Assembly: GCA_965153355.1 (NCBI GenBank)
Contig: OZ231127.1
Coordinates: forward strand, 14,322,001 to 14,386,000
Origin: Flaccisagitta enflata
Lineage: Eukaryota; Chaetognatha; Sagittoidea; Aphragmophora
Direction: 5' to 3'
Length of the DNA stretch: 64,000 nucleotides
A model generated the notes under the pieces. It did no database searches and had not been told where the DNA came from. It saw only the letters and a program-made list of their open reading frames with translations. Position numbers and translations under genes: made by a program. Shown here one piece after another: positions 38,066 through 53,769 of the stretch (position 1 is its first letter; each line of letters starts with the position of its first letter).

Positions 38066-38730
38066 GAGAAGAAAGCCGCAAAAATCATTGTAAGGAACAA
38101 CAGCAATGTGGAAATTCAGCAGCTCATTTGTGGGGTAACAAAGTCAATTGATACAGTGTCAAGGATCTGTCTTTGTGTTCTGAAACTTTTTTGTGTGCCA
38201 CTTTTCCATTTAATCCATCGATTCATCCAACACTTCCTCCTATTCCTTCATCTTCTTTGCTTTCTCTTTTTTTCTCTTTCCTCTTCCTCCTTTTCCTACT
38301 CCTCCCCTCCCTCTCTCCTCCTCCTCCTCCTCCTCTTTGGCGGTTGCGGCGGTTCGAGCAGAAAAAAGCCGTTTGCGTCTAGAGTTAGACTAATGCGAGA
38401 GATAGAAGGAAAATGAAGATAAAGTAGCAGGTCACAACCGAACTGTCGGAGGTAAAGTGCGCACCTAGGCAACACTTTCACCAACTCCACCTTCGACACC
38501 ACCAATAGTAATGGCTTACCACCGACCCAATGAAAACTACCCTCCACAACACCAAATACCACCACCATGTATGAAAATCCACCCCCGCTACAGTGAACAA
38601 GTTAGACGTTTGAGAGAAGAGTTCTTAACAGGAGTACAAACTTTTCTTATTGACAATTGATGTAAATGGATACTGGGAAATCAAATTCGTCGTTGATAAG
38701 TCAAGATCGCCAACCAACGAAACATCTGCT

Positions 38731-38786
38731 TAAGAAGTCAATTTGAGGGGGTGAGGGCTAAGAAGTCAATTTGAGGGGGTGAGGGC
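38731..38786. repeat. 28-bp perfect tandem duplication
   Basis: TAAGAAGTCAATTTGAGGGG plus GTGAGGGC, twice. Confidence 0.95.
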
Positions 38787-38947
38787 TAAAAATGTTAATA
38801 ACGTGAATGTTACGCTTTATACAGGAAGCTTTGCTAACCTAAGTGGGAAGGGGAAAAGTTAAAGAAATAGGTGAAAAGACTAACCGTTGGATAAAAGAGT
38901 CAGAATAACAGAAAAACAGCGCGTTCCCAAGATGTGTGTGGAAAAAG

Positions 38948-38982
38948 AGAAGAGAGGGAGAGAGAGAAAGAGAGAAAGAGAT

Positions 38983-39053
<71 letters not shown>

Positions 39054-39460
39054 TAAGCGAGTAAGAGAGTAAGGTATTCGGTGGCCTTAGAGAAGAGGTT
39101 AAGTGGATGAAATGGAAGGTGAAAACATGAAAGCAAGAGAAACAGAAACCGAGCCATTCTGTCACGTGACGACAAACCGCGTAAGGCTAAAAGAGAAGTG
39201 AGGCTAAAAGAGAGGTGAAGCTAAAAGAGAGGTGAGGACAAAAGAAGGGTAATGCTAAGAGAAGGGTGAGACTGAGAGCGGGGAGACTGAGAGGGGAAAA
39301 AGGTTTAAAGCCAAAAGAAAAGTGAGGTTGAAGGAAGGGTAAAGCTAAAAGTAGGATGAAACTGAGAGAGGGGGGGGGGGATGATGAAAGACAGGTGCAG
39401 CTAAAAGAAGGATGAAGCTAAAAGAAGTCAGTCTAAAAGAAAATTGAAGCTGAAAGAGGG
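38948..39460. repeat. (GA)n and a GCTAAAAGA minisatellite
   Basis: (GA)n at 38970-39051; from 39180 to 39450 degenerate units of the type GGCTAAAAGAGAGGTGA. Confidence 0.85.
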
Positions 39461-39639
39461 AGAGGGGATGATGAAATTGAGGTAATTCCGTGCCTCTCGT
39501 CTCGTGCTAGTAACATTTGATTCTATGCAGTATGCAAGTTTTAATTTTCCGACAAGAGAAGGAACAAGGCCAGGTTGCTAGACCATTTGGGCAGGAGCAG
39601 TGAGGTCAAAGAAATAAAATCATAAAAAAAAAGTAAAAC

Positions 39640-39692
39640 GTGACCGACCAACCGACGGACAAAGCGGGTTGTAGAGTCGCGTGCACGCGACT
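39640..39692. repeat. Family 1 hairpin repeat, perfect palindrome
   Basis: GTGACCGACCAACCGACGG, then AAAGCGGGTTGTAG and AGTCGCGTGCACGCGACT at 39675-39692. Confidence 0.85.
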
Positions 39693-40432
39693 AAAAAAAT
39701 GGAGAAAAAGTTCAAAAGAGACTTAAGATAAAAAAAACTAACAGAGGAAGAAAGCAATCTGAGGTTGAAGAGAAAAGAGACGGAAGAAAGGAAAGAGATG
39801 ACACAAGAAAGGAAAGAGATGACACTGAGAACGAAACCAAGCGAAAGAAAAGGAATAGAAACTGACAAATGATGACGAGTCGGAGAGCGGACCAGACCGG
39901 TAGGACAGGGGGAAAGGAAGGAAAGGACGGAGGGAGAGAACAAAACAGGTTGGAGGTACCAAAGGAGAAGTAAGGCAAGGTAAATGGAAGAAGAAACATC
40001 AAAAGAAAGAGGAACAAGTGGGAAGAGTGGGAAGGTAATAGGAGCTACACGAGTAATAAAAACAAAACACAAGCCAACAAACCAACAAACCAACCAACCA
40101 ACCCACGAAAAAAAAAAACAACTAAAAAACAAGCAAACAAGCAAACTTATGAACAGAAGAAAAAAAAACAGACACAAAAGGTTAAAGAGAGGATGCGCCG
40201 TAGCTGCAAACAGAAAATGTTTCAAAAGAATGAAGGGAAAGTGCGATGGGAAAAAATGAAACGAAAAAAATTGTGAAAAAATAAAAAAGGAATGTTGATG
40301 AAATGGTTGATTAGAATCGAGATGAAGAAGGGAAAGAAGTTGGCGAGAAAAAATTTAGAAACTTGACTGAACAGAGCTTGAAAGCAAAAGTGTCAAACAG
40401 TAAATAAAACAACCAGAAAGCAAAAAAAAAAA

Positions 40433-40437
40433 GAAAG

Positions 40438-40512
<75 letters not shown>

Positions 40513-40561
40513 GAGGAAGAAAAAAAAGAAAGAAAAAAAGAAAGATAAAAAGAAAGATAAA

Positions 40562-40657
<96 letters not shown>

Positions 40658-40690
40658 GAAAAAGAAAAAAAAAGAAAAAAAAAAAAAGAT
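40433..40690. repeat. (GAAA)n tract
   Basis: About 250 bp with a few AAAAAAGAAAG interruptions. Confidence 0.98.
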
Positions 40691-41229
40691 TCCACTCAAA
40701 AAAGGGGGAAAAGAGATGGATGAAGATTGGGACGGGAATGATGACTAATGCGGTTGACATCAAATCCTGACAAACGTCGAGATGGAACCACTTCTGAAGC
40801 CATCTCCGCCCTCGTAGACTCAAAGAGCCATATTCCACCACGTTAAGACGGTTTTTTACGTCTTTTTGAGTGTATTAGGGTTAATGCAATCTTTGATCTT
40901 TTCCCCCTTATTTGAGTGACCAAGAATAAAATGTGACCACAAAAGGGAAATTTTAGAAAAGGATATGAAGGAGTAAAGATGTAAAAGAGGAGGTAGAAGA
41001 AGACAAAAAAGTTAAAAGACGAAAAAAAAGTAGAAACCTGGATCCAACCATGTGTAAGTCAATAACACCGAATGGTTGAACCGCGCTTAACGGGAGATAT
41101 GATGTGTGAACTGCTGGGTCATCTCGCACGACGATTTGTGGCAATACAACACCGCTGAGGCGGCTTTTCTTTTGGTGGTAGAAGCGTGTGTGAAAATCAT
41201 GCAAGCTAGTTTCCCAATGTTTTTTTCAG

Positions 41230-41398
41230 ATTTATCAGTGATGTTGAGGTCAACCGATTCAATGTATTCTTTAAAGACAGAACCGGTGCGGTCCTCTCCG
41301 AGATACTATCAACACTTCTCTACAATAGCCTGCATAGGACAACAGGCCGCCACGGTACTAGAGAGGCCCGAAGCACCTCTCCATGGACGACCTTCAAA
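41230..41398 (+). other. Candidate coding exon, strand uncertain
   Basis: A strong acceptor (pyrimidine run, TTTTTTTCAG) at 41229 is followed by 56 open codons, beginning FISDVEVNRFNVFFKDR, and a GTATGA donor at 41399. The composition is varied and protein-like (alternating hydrophobics, then a basic stretch). However, the opposite strand also has an open frame (41087-41305, 72 residues, with FKEYIESVDLN). Only one can be real. No family recognised. Confidence 0.3.
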
Positions 41399-41714
41399 GT
41401 ATGATCAAAAAGAAGTGACTTGACATACGTTTGTGAACACGACTACCGGCTTGCTGGTTTTTTTAAAAACATTTTTAGAATCCACTGAGATTTGTACTAC
41501 TATGAATAAGTGTCCAATACTCTCAAATACCCCTAACTAAGGACCATTTATTTTCTACTCGTTCAAATCATATTTATCTCAACGATAATTGAAAATTAAA
41601 AAACGCATACAAGTAACTTTTTCCATTTCAAATTAAGGAACATTTAACATTTATGACAATATGCAAGTGGTACTGAAAGGTTTCCGGCGTTAACAGCTAC
41701 TATCAAACTCTTGT

Positions 41715-41717
<3 letters not shown>

Positions 41718-41801
<84 letters not shown>
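41718..41801. repeat. (CT)n microsatellite
   Basis: Pure dinucleotide tract. Confidence 0.98.
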
Positions 41802-41804
<3 letters not shown>

Positions 41805-42075
41805 GTAACATTCCTTTGTTCTCCATGATCATCATCACCATTTTGATTTTCTACTACGACTTCCTTTCCTTTCTTCTTTTTCCTCTTTCTAATCATCGCG
41901 TTTGAATTCTTAGATTGATGTCATAATTGATATTCTCGAGGTCAGGGTCAGCCAGAAAAGGTCACCTGAATTTAATTTGAACTTCAACACAACGACAAGG
42001 ACATCAAGAAAGGGAAATACTCTCATCTCTGGCCAAAGGTGACTCAAGAAGGAAAGGAAAGACGAAGAAGAATGA

Positions 42076-42080
<5 letters not shown>

Positions 42081-42122
<42 letters not shown>
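42081..42122. repeat. (GA)n microsatellite
   Basis: Short pure tract in a purine-rich stretch. Confidence 0.97.
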
Positions 42123-42127
<5 letters not shown>

Positions 42128-42380
42128 GTTTCAGGATTTTCAGATAATGGGGAAGGAGGGACAAAAGGGACAAAGGGAGAGGGACAGGAAAGGTGTAAGA
42201 ATAGTATGAGAATGAATGAATGAAAGAGAGAAAGCAACTTATCAAAGTAAAGATTGAAGGTTTGACAAGGAGGGAAAACCAGGGTAAACGAAGAAAGGGC
42301 GGAGAGATACGAGGTCACCACGCGGCCAAATAGAAAGAGCGCAAAAAAAGAACGGAAAGAGAGAGCATAAGAGAAAGAGA

Positions 42381-42390
42381 NNNNNNNNNN
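42381..42390. other. Assembly gap of 10 N
   Basis: Ten unknown bases in a GA-rich context. The true gap length is unknown and sequence order across it is not guaranteed. Confidence 0.99.
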
Positions 42391-42965
42391 GGAAATTTTA
42401 TATAGAAAAACAATATGGAATCAAAAAATGAGCCAATACAATTCATTAGAATCTGCATCACAAATAGGTTTAATTTTTTTCTATTTTGAAGATTACTAAA
42501 AAAGCGCTTGGGGAATGATTTTATTTTTGCTAGTTAGATGCTCTTACATCCCAATACTGCCCAAAAATGCAGAAAAACCCACAGTTATATGACTTTCCAC
42601 TGAGAATTTTTCTAAAAGCACAGTGTAAACAGCCTTTGTCGATAGTAGACAAAGAAATTCTGTGTTGTGATATAGACCAAATCATCTGTTGATAAAATAC
42701 GTATGTATAGAGAACATAAAAAAGCACATTTGAAACATTTATGAAACGACTACGATTAACGATGTCAGTTGATAGAGGCCGATATGGATTAGGCAGGATG
42801 GAACGCCGAGCGAGGAGCTCGAAATATGGGGCAAATTTCCCAGTCATCAAAAATTCGAATCAAAATATTTTGATCTCTATCTTTCTTTTTTTCAGTTTTG
42901 ATCTGAACTTGCACCACACATTCCAGCACGATCGTGCAGAACTGATGGAAGGGATCTTTAGACGG

Positions 42966-43021
<56 letters not shown>

Positions 43022-43160
43022 ATTGTTGTTATTTATTATTTATTTATTTATTGTTGTTATCATTATTTATTCTCATTGTTATTTGTCACGTTGTCATTGT
43101 CATTGTCATTGTCATTGTCATTTGTTATTTATTGTTGTTATTATTGCTGTTGTTTAGTTA
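42966..43160. repeat. (GTT)n followed by GTTATT/CATTGT repeats
   Basis: (GTT)n at 42966-43020, then TTATTTATT, then (CATTGT)n at about 43093-43122. Confidence 0.95.
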
Positions 43161-43337
43161 TTATTGTTGTAAATGTGTGAATATAACCTGCTCAATTCAT
43201 AGGACACAAAATTTCTGATATCTCAATCATCAAACAAGATAAGTAGGCAACATTGATATTGTCCTTTAATGAATGAATGTTTTTTTTTTCATGAATAATT
43301 TTTAAGAAAGAAAATTTATTTTGAATGAATGTTATGA

Positions 43338-43412
43338 ATGAATGGATGAATGAATGAATGAATGAATGAATGAATGAATGAATGAATGAATGAATGAATG
43401 AATGAATGAACG
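43338..43412. repeat. (GAAT)n microsatellite
   Basis: About 18 near-perfect units. Confidence 0.97.
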
Positions 43413-43525
43413 AATGAATGAGAGTATATTGGTACAGCTTTTCTGATGAAAGAGCCTCAAATTTTGCAATTCAAACTTTTGCGTGATGGACCAACCAACC
43501 AACGGACAGACACAGCCTCATATAG

Positions 43526-43543
43526 AGATGCGAGGACGCATCT
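43526..43543. repeat. Family 1 hairpin repeat, AGATGCG stem
   Basis: AGATGCGAGGACGCATCT after CCAACCAACCAACGGACAG. The stem sequence differs from the AGTCGCG type but pairing is complete. Confidence 0.75.
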
Positions 43544-43988
43544 AAAATGGAAATCAGAAAGAAAGCACAAATACCGGAGTACAGAGCATGCAAAAGTACA
43601 GAAAAATAGTGGTTATATGGCTACTAAAAGAAACATGCAAACAGGCAATCTCTCTTTCATGCTATCATCTTCCCAAAAAAAGAAACAAGAATGCCTCTCT
43701 TCTTTCCCCTTTTCTCTGGCAAGTGAAATGTAGCTGAACTGGGAAAAAAAACTCACACTGTGAAACAGAGAAACAGATAGAGGAAAGGAAAGGAATAAAT
43801 AGAGTGAAGGAAAAGTGGAGGAAGTGGGGAAATAGAAGAAGAAGAGGAAGAGAATGTAGAGGAAGAAGAAGAGGAAGAGGAACTGGAGGTGAGTGAGTGA
43901 GGAGGAGGAGGAGGAGGAGGAAAAGTGAATGCGGTGGTGATAGAGAAACCTTTTCGCATTCTCATTCCTTGATTTGATGGAGACCAAC

Positions 43989-44376
<388 letters not shown>

Positions 44377-44639
44377 AGAGTGAAGAAGGGAGAATTGGAA
44401 GCCTGGAACGCCAATGTTTTTATCCCAAGACCCTAGTTTTTTTCTTTCCCTTGCCTCTAGTCCTCTACGCTACTCTGAATGTCTGTCAGAGAGTCAATCT
44501 GTCTGTTTGAATATGGTATTGTCACCGACTCCCCTTCTCTCATTTTTGTCTTTCTGTCAATCCGGCTTCCTTAGTCTGTTAGTCTGTTTCTGTCTTTCTG
44601 TCTGTCCCTCTGCTTCTGTCTGTCTCTGTCTGTCCCTCT

Positions 44640-44640
44640 G

Positions 44641-44731
<91 letters not shown>

Positions 44732-44781
44732 CAGACAGACAGACAGACAGACAGACAAACGGACAGACAGACAGACAGACT
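44640..44781. repeat. (CT)n then (ACAG)n
   Basis: (CT)n 44643-44729 is followed by ACAG units to 44781; on the left the same motif occurs inverted as CTGTCTGT. Confidence 0.95.
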
Positions 44782-44840
44782 GATGTTGTTCTAAAACGTG
44801 GCAATACGTTTAGGTTGCTAAAAACAGGTTTCTTTTTTAG

Positions 44841-44857
44841 GTCGCTTGCAGAGCGAC
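44841..44857. repeat. Family 1 hairpin repeat, GTCGCTTG stem
   Basis: GTCGCTTGCAGAGCGAC, then CTATATGAGGGTGTATCAG and CTGTCCGTCGG. This is another stem variant. Confidence 0.65.
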
Positions 44858-45752
44858 ACTATATGAGGGTGTATCAGTCTGTCCGTCGGTAAGTAGGTAG
44901 GAATGTTGATAACACGAATTTTTGGATGACGCAAACCCGACTATAATTGTGATATTGAGCATAAATACCACTGCTGAGACTCATAACAGCTTCCCACCTT
45001 CCGCATCACTGCCCTGGGTGTATCTTCCAACGGTGAAAGTTTCCAAGGGTAAGAAGTTTTTTCTAACCAATCAGCTCAATGGTGAAAAAATTTTTTTCAC
45101 CATACCGCCGATTTTGATGATTCTGATATCCTAATTTTACCATGTAGAATGAGCCTTATGGTGAAAATTTTACAGATAGAAAAAAACAAAGGGAGGGAGG
45201 AAGGAAAAGAGCAAGGGAGGAAAAAAAGAGAAAGAGAGAGACAGAGAGAGAGAAAGAAAAAGAGAGAGAGAGAGAGAGAAAAAAAAAGAGAGAGAGAAAG
45301 AGAGAGGGAAAGAGCAACAGTGTTTCAGTGTGATTTTTATTTCAAATAAAACAAAAAATAAGACAACTAAAAAATGAGTTGATGAAATCAAACTCTGAAA
45401 AAAACATTGATTCATGCCAAATTTTTATATCGGGTCTCAAATAGTTTGGCCTCAATCTCGCTTTGAAGTCAAACCCTGAAATTGCTACTCATTGTTTTGA
45501 TCAACAATCTGAACCCAAATACCTCCTAAAAAGAGTGGATTTTCTTCTTGTTTTTTAAATATAATGTAATTCAGCTTTTTTTCATATTCATTCTGTCATA
45601 ACCTCTCTACATACAATTTTTTGTTTACTCACAACTCACCCGAGAAAACATCTGAGATCCATTGTACTCCTGCAGAGTAAATACCCAAAGAAATACATGT
45701 ATTTCATTACTGATGGTCTGTCTATCTGTCTCTGCGCTCTCTCTTTCTGTCT

Positions 45753-45756
<4 letters not shown>

Positions 45757-45832
<76 letters not shown>

Positions 45833-45930
45833 TTCTCTTCTTCTTCTTCTTCTCTCAGTCTGTTTTTCTGTCTGTCTGTCTGTCTATCTCTCTTTTCCTC
45901 TCTATCTTTCTCTTTCTTCCATCCTCTCAT
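45757..45930. repeat. (CT)n and pyrimidine-rich flank
   Basis: (CT)n to about 45826, then TTTCTC, CTTCTT and CTGT units. Confidence 0.95.
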
Positions 45931-46479
45931 TCCTTCTTCTCTTTCCTTTTTTTGAAATTGGGTGCATGCTTTTTCACCCTTAGGCGCTCATCAATGCAGA
46001 GGCCATCATAATATTTTCAGTTACAAATCGTCCTCACGGTGAAAATTTTTTTTTCACCATGAGGACAAAATAGTTTTTCACCACTGGGCCATGGGAAAAT
46101 CTTCACCAACAGGCGCTTCCCCCCACTGCCCTTGCCCACCCTCCAGAGACTGCTTATCGGTCCGGTATCACATATGAATCATACATCCATCATGATCATA
46201 CCTTCGCCTAGGCTGAGTGACTTCTTTTGCACGCCTTTTTTTTTCTTACCCTATTTTTGACACAGGTAACAATCATTTGCCCATAACTACATGAGGTTAG
46301 CCGTTTTTTTCGGTTAGATTGAGAAAGAGGGTTTTTCAGATTATGTTGTATGGAAAACTGGGAGTGGTGCGCGTAATAACTAGTCAGACCCTCTTCCGTT
46401 TACTTCAGTTTGGGTATAGTGAGGGATATTGTTCCACTTGTCATAAATCCTATAAAAGTAATTTCGTTATTACAGACTG

Positions 46480-47155
46480 TAATTTACAGTGATACAAAAA
46501 CTACAAGTCCGGAACAGAAAAAGAAATAAAGATAGTCAATCCAAACAACAACAACCTGAGAAAGAAGGAACTGAATGAGGCCAAACGTTTCGATCCGGAG
46601 AGAGAGAAACATAAGAGAGAAACATAAGAGTAAGAGAGAGAGAGAAACACAATTCGATTCCATATAGCTCTCACGTGAGATGGACCATCGACGTCGTCGT
46701 TTCGTCATCGTCGTCGTCGTTTCGAAGTGAATCTCGTCTTCATCGTCGTCTTCATCGTCATCTTGTCCATCATCGTCATGATTCTCCCTCTCCCGCCACG
46801 GGAGCCTCTCTCTCTTTCTCTCTCTTTCTCTCTTTCTCTCTTTCTCATCTTCGTTGCGTTTATATATCTCTTAGCTCTCGTTCTCTCTTTCTCTGTTATT
46901 CTCTCTCGTGGCGATCCCAGAGAGCCCCAAACGCTCTCTCGTGCGTTTTGAGACTCGGACCTCGTCTCACGACGTCTTTCTCTATCTCTGTCTCTCTCTT
47001 TTTTTCTCTCTCTCTCTCGCTCTCTCTCTCTCACTCTCACAGGCGCGCGCGCTCTTCGATATATCTCTCTGAGACCCTTTACAATCTCACATTTGCTCTC
47101 AAGTGAGCGGCGGCAGCGCATTTGTCCAAAGTCCCTTATTTCCACACTTCTTTTC
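46480..47155. other. CpG-bearing, CT-rich region upstream of COE
   Basis: Contains CGTCGTCG words, TATATATC at about 46861 and 47060, and many CTCTCT runs. It could include promoter or 5' UTR of the COE gene 3 kb downstream, but no exon could be defined. Confidence 0.25.
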
Positions 47156-47265
<110 letters not shown>

Positions 47266-47614
47266 CCTTGTTGACTTTATTTCACTCTGTCTCTCTCATC
47301 GCGGTCTTCTTCTTGCGTCTGGTGACTCCCAAATCGAAATGAATTGATTGAAGAAAAAAACCCAGAGATTGTGGGGACCTATTTCGTCCCATTCCGTCCC
47401 GTTTCGTCTTTCTTTTGGGTCCTCTTTTCTTCCAACACTCGTTTTCATCCTTTTTGCCTATTTTTCATTTTATCTGTTTTCTTTTGATTTTTTTTCTTCT
47501 TGTGTCTGTTTTCTTCTTTCCTCTTTTTTACTTCTCTTTCTTTTTTTTTCTCCTCTGTTCCTCTCTCAATTTTTTTCTTTCCTTCAGTTTTTTACTTTCG
47601 CTCCCTGTTTTTTT

Positions 47615-47615
47615 T

Positions 47616-47674
<59 letters not shown>

Positions 47675-47675
47675 C

Positions 47676-47710
<35 letters not shown>

Positions 47711-47763
47711 GTCTTTCATTTTTTCTTTCTTTCTGTCTTTCTTTCTTTCTTTCTTTCTTTCTC

Positions 47764-47803
<40 letters not shown>

Positions 47804-47808
47804 TGTTT
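47615..47808. repeat. (TTTC)n tract
   Basis: Tetranucleotide repeat with a few CTCT and CTGT steps. Confidence 0.98.
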
Positions 47809-49230
47809 TTTTTCCTCATATGACGAGAGAAAAAAAAGATTCATCCAAATGAAATGAATTAAAATAAAAAACAAAAAAAAACAACAACAACAAAAAAAAA
47901 CAAAACAAAAAAAAACAAACAGAAAAACACTTGTAATTTTGTCCAAAACTTAACTTGTGCGTTGTCGACCGCCATCTTCAAACAGCTTCATCGTTGCGAC
48001 CCTCCAAATTACTCAGCGTGCATTATCGTGGATCAATATCTAAGTGCTACAACACCTTCTACATCGTCGTTATTCGTCGTTGTTCCTCATCATTCATACA
48101 TCACCTTGATACAATCCATCATCATTATGTCTGTCACCTTCTCGAGAGTCGAGTTTGACTTGTCTTCGTCATCATTCCCGTGACTCAATTTTCACCTCTT
48201 CTCGGTCTTGTTCTGCCTCGAGGTCATTTATACTCGTGTCATCTCCTTTTTGTGAAGATCCGCGTTGGTTCCGATTTACATCCCTTTCGGCCTCTTTTTC
48301 CATGACACACGCGTCTTAGTTCTTACGTCAGTTTCAATTCTTTATCAGTGCTTGTAACGTATCAATTAAAACACAAAAAAATAAAAAAAACTGAATATTT
48401 TTGCTTTGGATGTTCAATCTCATGCAACCAATTCTCATTTATGTATGAGCATTTGTAATTGCAGATTCCCATACCAAGTGTTCAGACCAATTTATTTCTA
48501 TACATTCACCATAAAACATTTAAGGTTGCGGCGGATATTTTCCAATACGTCTTAGATCCCCAAATCATTGACCTCGCAAAATCGTAACAACTCTATCAAA
48601 GAATCCTAGGAGGACAAGATCAGTCAGATCATCACCTTAATCGCTAACCTTGACAGTTAACTCTCACGCGTCACTGTGCTGTTGTTCAGCCTTCTCATAA
48701 AAAATTGGGCGGTTCATAACGTGTCGTATTCTTTTGATATGGAATTAATCATCAGAACTGTCATGGTCTCTCATTATCTGTCATTGCCTCGTTTGTCTTT
48801 TTATTGCCATTTTCAATTAAAACATGCTTCATGTATTTTTTTCCCTCTCAGATAACAGAAAGAAATGCGAATTCAATCTCTTTAGACCTAAATGTTATCA
48901 ACGCCAAATGACATGACATGATACAGGAAAAGAATAAACAAACAACTTAGCCATACTTCTGCAATCAAAACACCTTCCGATTACTCCGCTCTCTCACGAC
49001 GAGATTCACTCATCCTCTGCTGTACTGGTGCTCCATTTCGAAAAAAAAACATAAAAAAATAAGACGCAACTGAAAAAGTAACTGGACAGCATATTTTACT
49101 CAGAAATAGAAAAAGTCTACACTCGTCCGAACAGCTGTTATTAAAGAACAAAAAAATCATGATATGATATAAATTCAACACCACAACAACCAAGACATCG
49201 TGAAACGTGTGACAACAACCATTATGGTAT
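47809..49230. other. Spacer
   Basis: AT-rich, no repeat and no frame that I can support as a gene; may belong to the 5' region of COE. Confidence 0.35.
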
Positions 49231-49231
49231 A

Positions 49232-49340
<109 letters not shown>

Positions 49341-50103
49341 GCAAACGACAAGGACGTCGAGTATAAACGGAGGATACTGGCTTGAGGCGTTCCGCTTCAA
49401 CTCGTTTCCATTTTATATCATTTCCTTTTTTTTCTATCCCTTTTCTCTCTCTCTCTCTCTCTCTTTCTATTCATTTCAGTCTCTCTCACTTGGCACAATA
49501 AATAACGAGAAAAAATAAAAGACGAAAGTGAGATTATAAGAGACGCGTTTTAATGATGACATCTCATAGAAAACAATAAAACGCAAATGAAAAACGACTC
49601 GTTCACGTAAGTGCGATTTCAAACACGCAAAAAATAATTAAAGCGAAGGCAAATAAAGAAATTCTCTCGTTTTTTCTCGGCGCATGTTAAAGAAAATGTA
49701 GTCCTGAAAACGTACAAAGTGATTCTTTGCTTCATTCATCTAAAGAAAAGATTAATAAATCATTAAGTGTCATTTCTTCTTGAAAACGCGTCACTCTCTT
49801 CGCATCTGCCGGCGTTCAATCGCTCAAAATCGAAATTATTTCATCTCTCTCAACAATCTCTCCTTCATCGTCCTCTCGCCATTACTTCATAAAAACGAAC
49901 TTCTGATCGACGTCTACGTTTCCGTCTCTCTCGTTCGTCTCTCCTTAGAACAAAGATCAACGAATCTTTGTTCTCATTTTATATTAATTCTTTTTAACTC
50001 TTGGTGTGAGTCAGGAAATCCCTTTCGGGTTTTCTTGACCTTCACGCCTAAACTCACCCCAACCGGCAAAATTCTCAACTTAGCCCCCTCCTCGTTTTCG
50101 ACC

Positions 50104-50261
50104 ATGTTCGGGTTGCAGGACTCTGCCCTGACCCACCCCCACGCCCACCACCCCCACCATCAACCCCGAGGCCCGAGTCTCAAAGAAGAACCACTCGCCT
50201 CTCAATTAGGATCCGTCAGATCCTGGATGAACTCGACCATGGTCGAACAAAACATTCCGAG
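50104..50261 (+). CDS. COE: COE/EBF transcription factor, exon 1
   Basis: Starts at an ATG in good context (CGACCATGTTC). The peptide begins MFGLQDS and is followed by a His-rich stretch, then QPRGPSLKEEPL and VRSWM. These match the N-terminus of COE proteins (vertebrate EBF: MFG, MKEEPL and VRTWM; fly Collier/Knot: QPRGP and SLKEEPL). Donor GTGCGT at 50262; the exon has 158 nt and ends with two bases of a split codon completed by exon 2. The frame is open upstream for 108 codons, but that part does not resemble COE. COE proteins are nuclear zinc-containing regulators of neural, mesodermal and immune cell fate. The following intron is about 4.1 kb. Confidence 0.9.
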
Positions 50262-50987
50262 GTGCGTTTTTTGTTTTTGTTTTTGTTTTTTTTTCCTCCT
50301 GATATACTTTGCTTTTAAAAATAGATAGATCCTTACGGGGAATGAGGCCTGAGGTCCTGCACTGAGACAAGTTTCTTTTAACCACTGAAAAAATGATTCA
50401 CAATGATAAATGTAAATGATACCTACAATGGTCGATGGGAAAACTGGCCCCATTTCTTTCAATAAATGCGTCACTCGTCCGTAAAAAAAAGCTTCCCAAT
50501 GAAATGAAATGGCCGTAAGTTTGTTTTGACGTGAATACATTTTAATCTAAACTGTGATGTCATTTTGCGATGTGTTTTGCGTCACGTCTGGCCCCGTCTC
50601 TTCGTTGGGTGAGAGGAAAAAAAGTATGAGGAGAACCAGGAAGTTAAGGGGAAAAAAGTATCAGAATTTGATGTGCTTTTCTTACTCATCGAAGCACGAA
50701 TTATAATCTTATCTTGATTTTGATTTTTTTTTCTACATTTAGAGATAAAAAATCACTGAGCGTCCGAGTATCTTATTCGATGTAATCCCTGTGGTCCTTG
50801 GCCTGGCCCTTCTTTTTTCTCTTACTCAGAGAAAGATAATGAATATTCTTTTTAATGAATATCTTATAAAAAGATTATCAGTTGAATTTCGATAGCATTG
50901 AAAAATGAAAACAAAAATGGCGATTGATAATCTCAAGGCGGATTTATTTACTTTTATCTTCTTCTTCTTCCTTTTTTTTCTTTTTTC

Positions 50988-51090
50988 TTCTTCTTCTTCT
51001 TCTTCTTCTTCTTCTTCTTCTTCTTCTTCTTCTTTTTCTTTTTCTTTTTCTTTTTCTTTTTCTTCTTCTTCTTCTTCTTCTTCTTCTGCT
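50988..51090. repeat. (CTT)n tract in COE intron 1
   Basis: CTT units with a central (TTTTTC)n segment. Confidence 0.97.
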
Positions 51091-51353
51091 TTTTGGCTTT
51101 CCAACATCTTAGAATGGAGATAGAAAATGAGAAGGGCAAATATCACGTTGGACACGAACCGAAGAAACTGATATATATTCACGAGTGAAAAGAATTTACA
51201 AAGTGAAAAAGAAACCACGAGGGGCAAAAAGTGAGGGAGTGAGTGGGGAACCGTCAAATACAAGGGGGAACAAACTGGTTAGAAAAAATGTCCTCTCTTT
51301 TTGGGGGAAAAAGTGGTTGAATTCTCGCTAAAAACTACTGCAATGTTCAATGC

Positions 51354-51354
<1 letters not shown>

Positions 51355-51379
<25 letters not shown>
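51355..51379. repeat. A-rich homopolymer run
   Basis: About 25 consecutive A residues; base count here is unreliable in any assembly. Confidence 0.9.
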
Positions 51380-53685
<2,306 letters not shown>

Positions 53686-53769
53686 GGACGCTGGGTTTCA
53701 TTCTCATGGGATCTCGCCTTCTTCTTCCGGAACTTTCTTTCGTTTTCTTCTTCGCTTTTAAAAATCCGT

